From: Actinomycetota bacterium
GTDB lineage: Bacteria; Actinomycetota; Thermoleophilia; Solirubrobacterales; Solirubrobacteraceae
Assembly (NCBI GenBank): GCA_009699915.1
Contig: WLNG01000094.1
Coordinates: forward strand, 1-5,964
Length of the DNA: 5,964 nucleotides
Direction of reading: 5' to 3'
The notes under the pieces were generated by a model. It did no database searches. It was not told the DNA's origin and was given only the letters and a program-made list of their open reading frames with translations. Positions within the stretch are counted from its first letter, which is position 1. Each line of letters opens with the position of its first letter. Below are positions 5,602-5,964 of the stretch, piece after piece. The position numbers and the translations under genes are program-made.

Positions 5602-5964
5602 ATGACCACCATCTCTACCGACCCTGCTCCCGCTGACGCGACCGTCGTCCCAGGCAGCGACGGCCTCCTTCTGGAGGTCGACGGGCAGATCGTCCCCAAC
5701 TACGACGCAACCTTCTCTCCGTTCAGCGAGGGCGAGGTCGTCACCGGCTCCGTCGTGCGCATCGACAAGGACGAGGTCCTCGTCGACATCGGCTACAAGA
5801 GCGAGGGGGTGATTCCCTCCCACGAGCTTTCGATCCGCAAGAACGTCGATCCCAACGACGAGGTCGAGCTTGGCGAGGAGGTCGATGTCCTCGTCCTCAT
5901 CAAGGAGGATCCGGATGGCCGCCTGATCGTCTCCAAGAAGCGCGCCCGCTTCGAGAAGGCTTGG
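5602..5964 (+). CDS. rpsA: 30S ribosomal protein S1, N-terminal part (cut by window edge)
   Basis: Ribosomal protein that binds mRNA through repeated S1 (OB-fold) domains. The 121 visible residues comprise a variable N-terminal leader (about 1-43) and the complete first S1 domain (about 44-113): GEVVTGSVV (44-52), VDIGYKSEGVIP (61-72), ELSIRKNVDPND (75-86) and GRLIVSKKRA (106-115), ending FEKAW at the edge. These are close to the first S1 repeat of actinobacterial RpsA. That repeat in the bacterial protein generally serves ribosome attachment rather than mRNA binding. ATG at 5602 is preferred; an in-frame GTG at 5563 would add 13 residues but would place the probable -10 hexamer inside the coding region. 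No Shine-Dalgarno is visible. In many actinobacteria rpsA lies next to polA and is followed by coaE, so coaE may lie further to the right (inference). Confidence 0.95.
   Translation, partial: MTTISTDPAPADATVVPGSDGLLLEVDGQIVPNYDATFSPFSEGEVVTGSVVRIDKDEVLVDIGYKSEGVIPSHELSIRKNVDPNDEVELGEEVDVLVLIKEDPDGRLIVSKKRARFEKAW

Noticed and set aside
1..5964. Mobile element, CRISPR array, tRNA or other RNA gene, or defence system
   Set aside because: No repeat arrays, transposase or integrase motifs, terminal repeats or tRNA-like folds were seen. Almost all bases are accounted for by five protein genes.

Overview
The window is a GC-rich chromosomal segment that looks actinobacterial. A Thermoleophilia-like lineage (Solirubrobacterales or Gaiellales type) is a possibility, but this is inference from protein style and cannot be settled here. 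The actinobacterial signs are the ACT-fused malic enzyme, a DNA polymerase I without a working proofreading site and with Tyr in the O helix, polA close to rpsA, GTG starts, and starts that lack a Shine-Dalgarno sequence but have a TANNNT hexamer 7-10 nt upstream.

Layout from left to right. Bases 1-1324 (minus strand) hold most of an NAD-type malic enzyme with an N-terminal ACT domain; its C-terminus lies off the left edge. A 54-bp divergent intergenic region (1325-1378) separates it from polA (1379-3961, plus), a full-length DNA polymerase I. A small membrane protein of the DMT/YdcZ (DUF606) family (3961-4404, plus) overlaps the polA stop by one base and has the only clear ribosome binding site in the window. 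It converges on an FAD-dependent oxidoreductase of the geranylgeranyl-reductase type (4418-5533, minus), and a perfect 7-bp inverted repeat contains both stop codons. A second short divergent region (5534-5601) leads into rpsA (5602 to beyond 5964, plus), the gene for ribosomal protein S1, cut by the right edge.

The genes are mostly housekeeping genes and do not form one pathway: central carbon metabolism, DNA repair and replication, translation, plus a transporter-like protein and a probable isoprenoid or quinone-modifying flavoprotein. polA and rpsA are neighbours in many actinobacteria; here the ydcZ-like gene and the oxidoreductase lie between them. No RNA gene, mobile element or CRISPR array was seen, and no gene-free stretch exceeds 68 bases. 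I see no convincing new biological system. The most interesting points are the uniform leaderless-type promoter layout, the stop codons inside the convergent hairpin, and the degenerate proofreading domain and Tyr693 of PolA.
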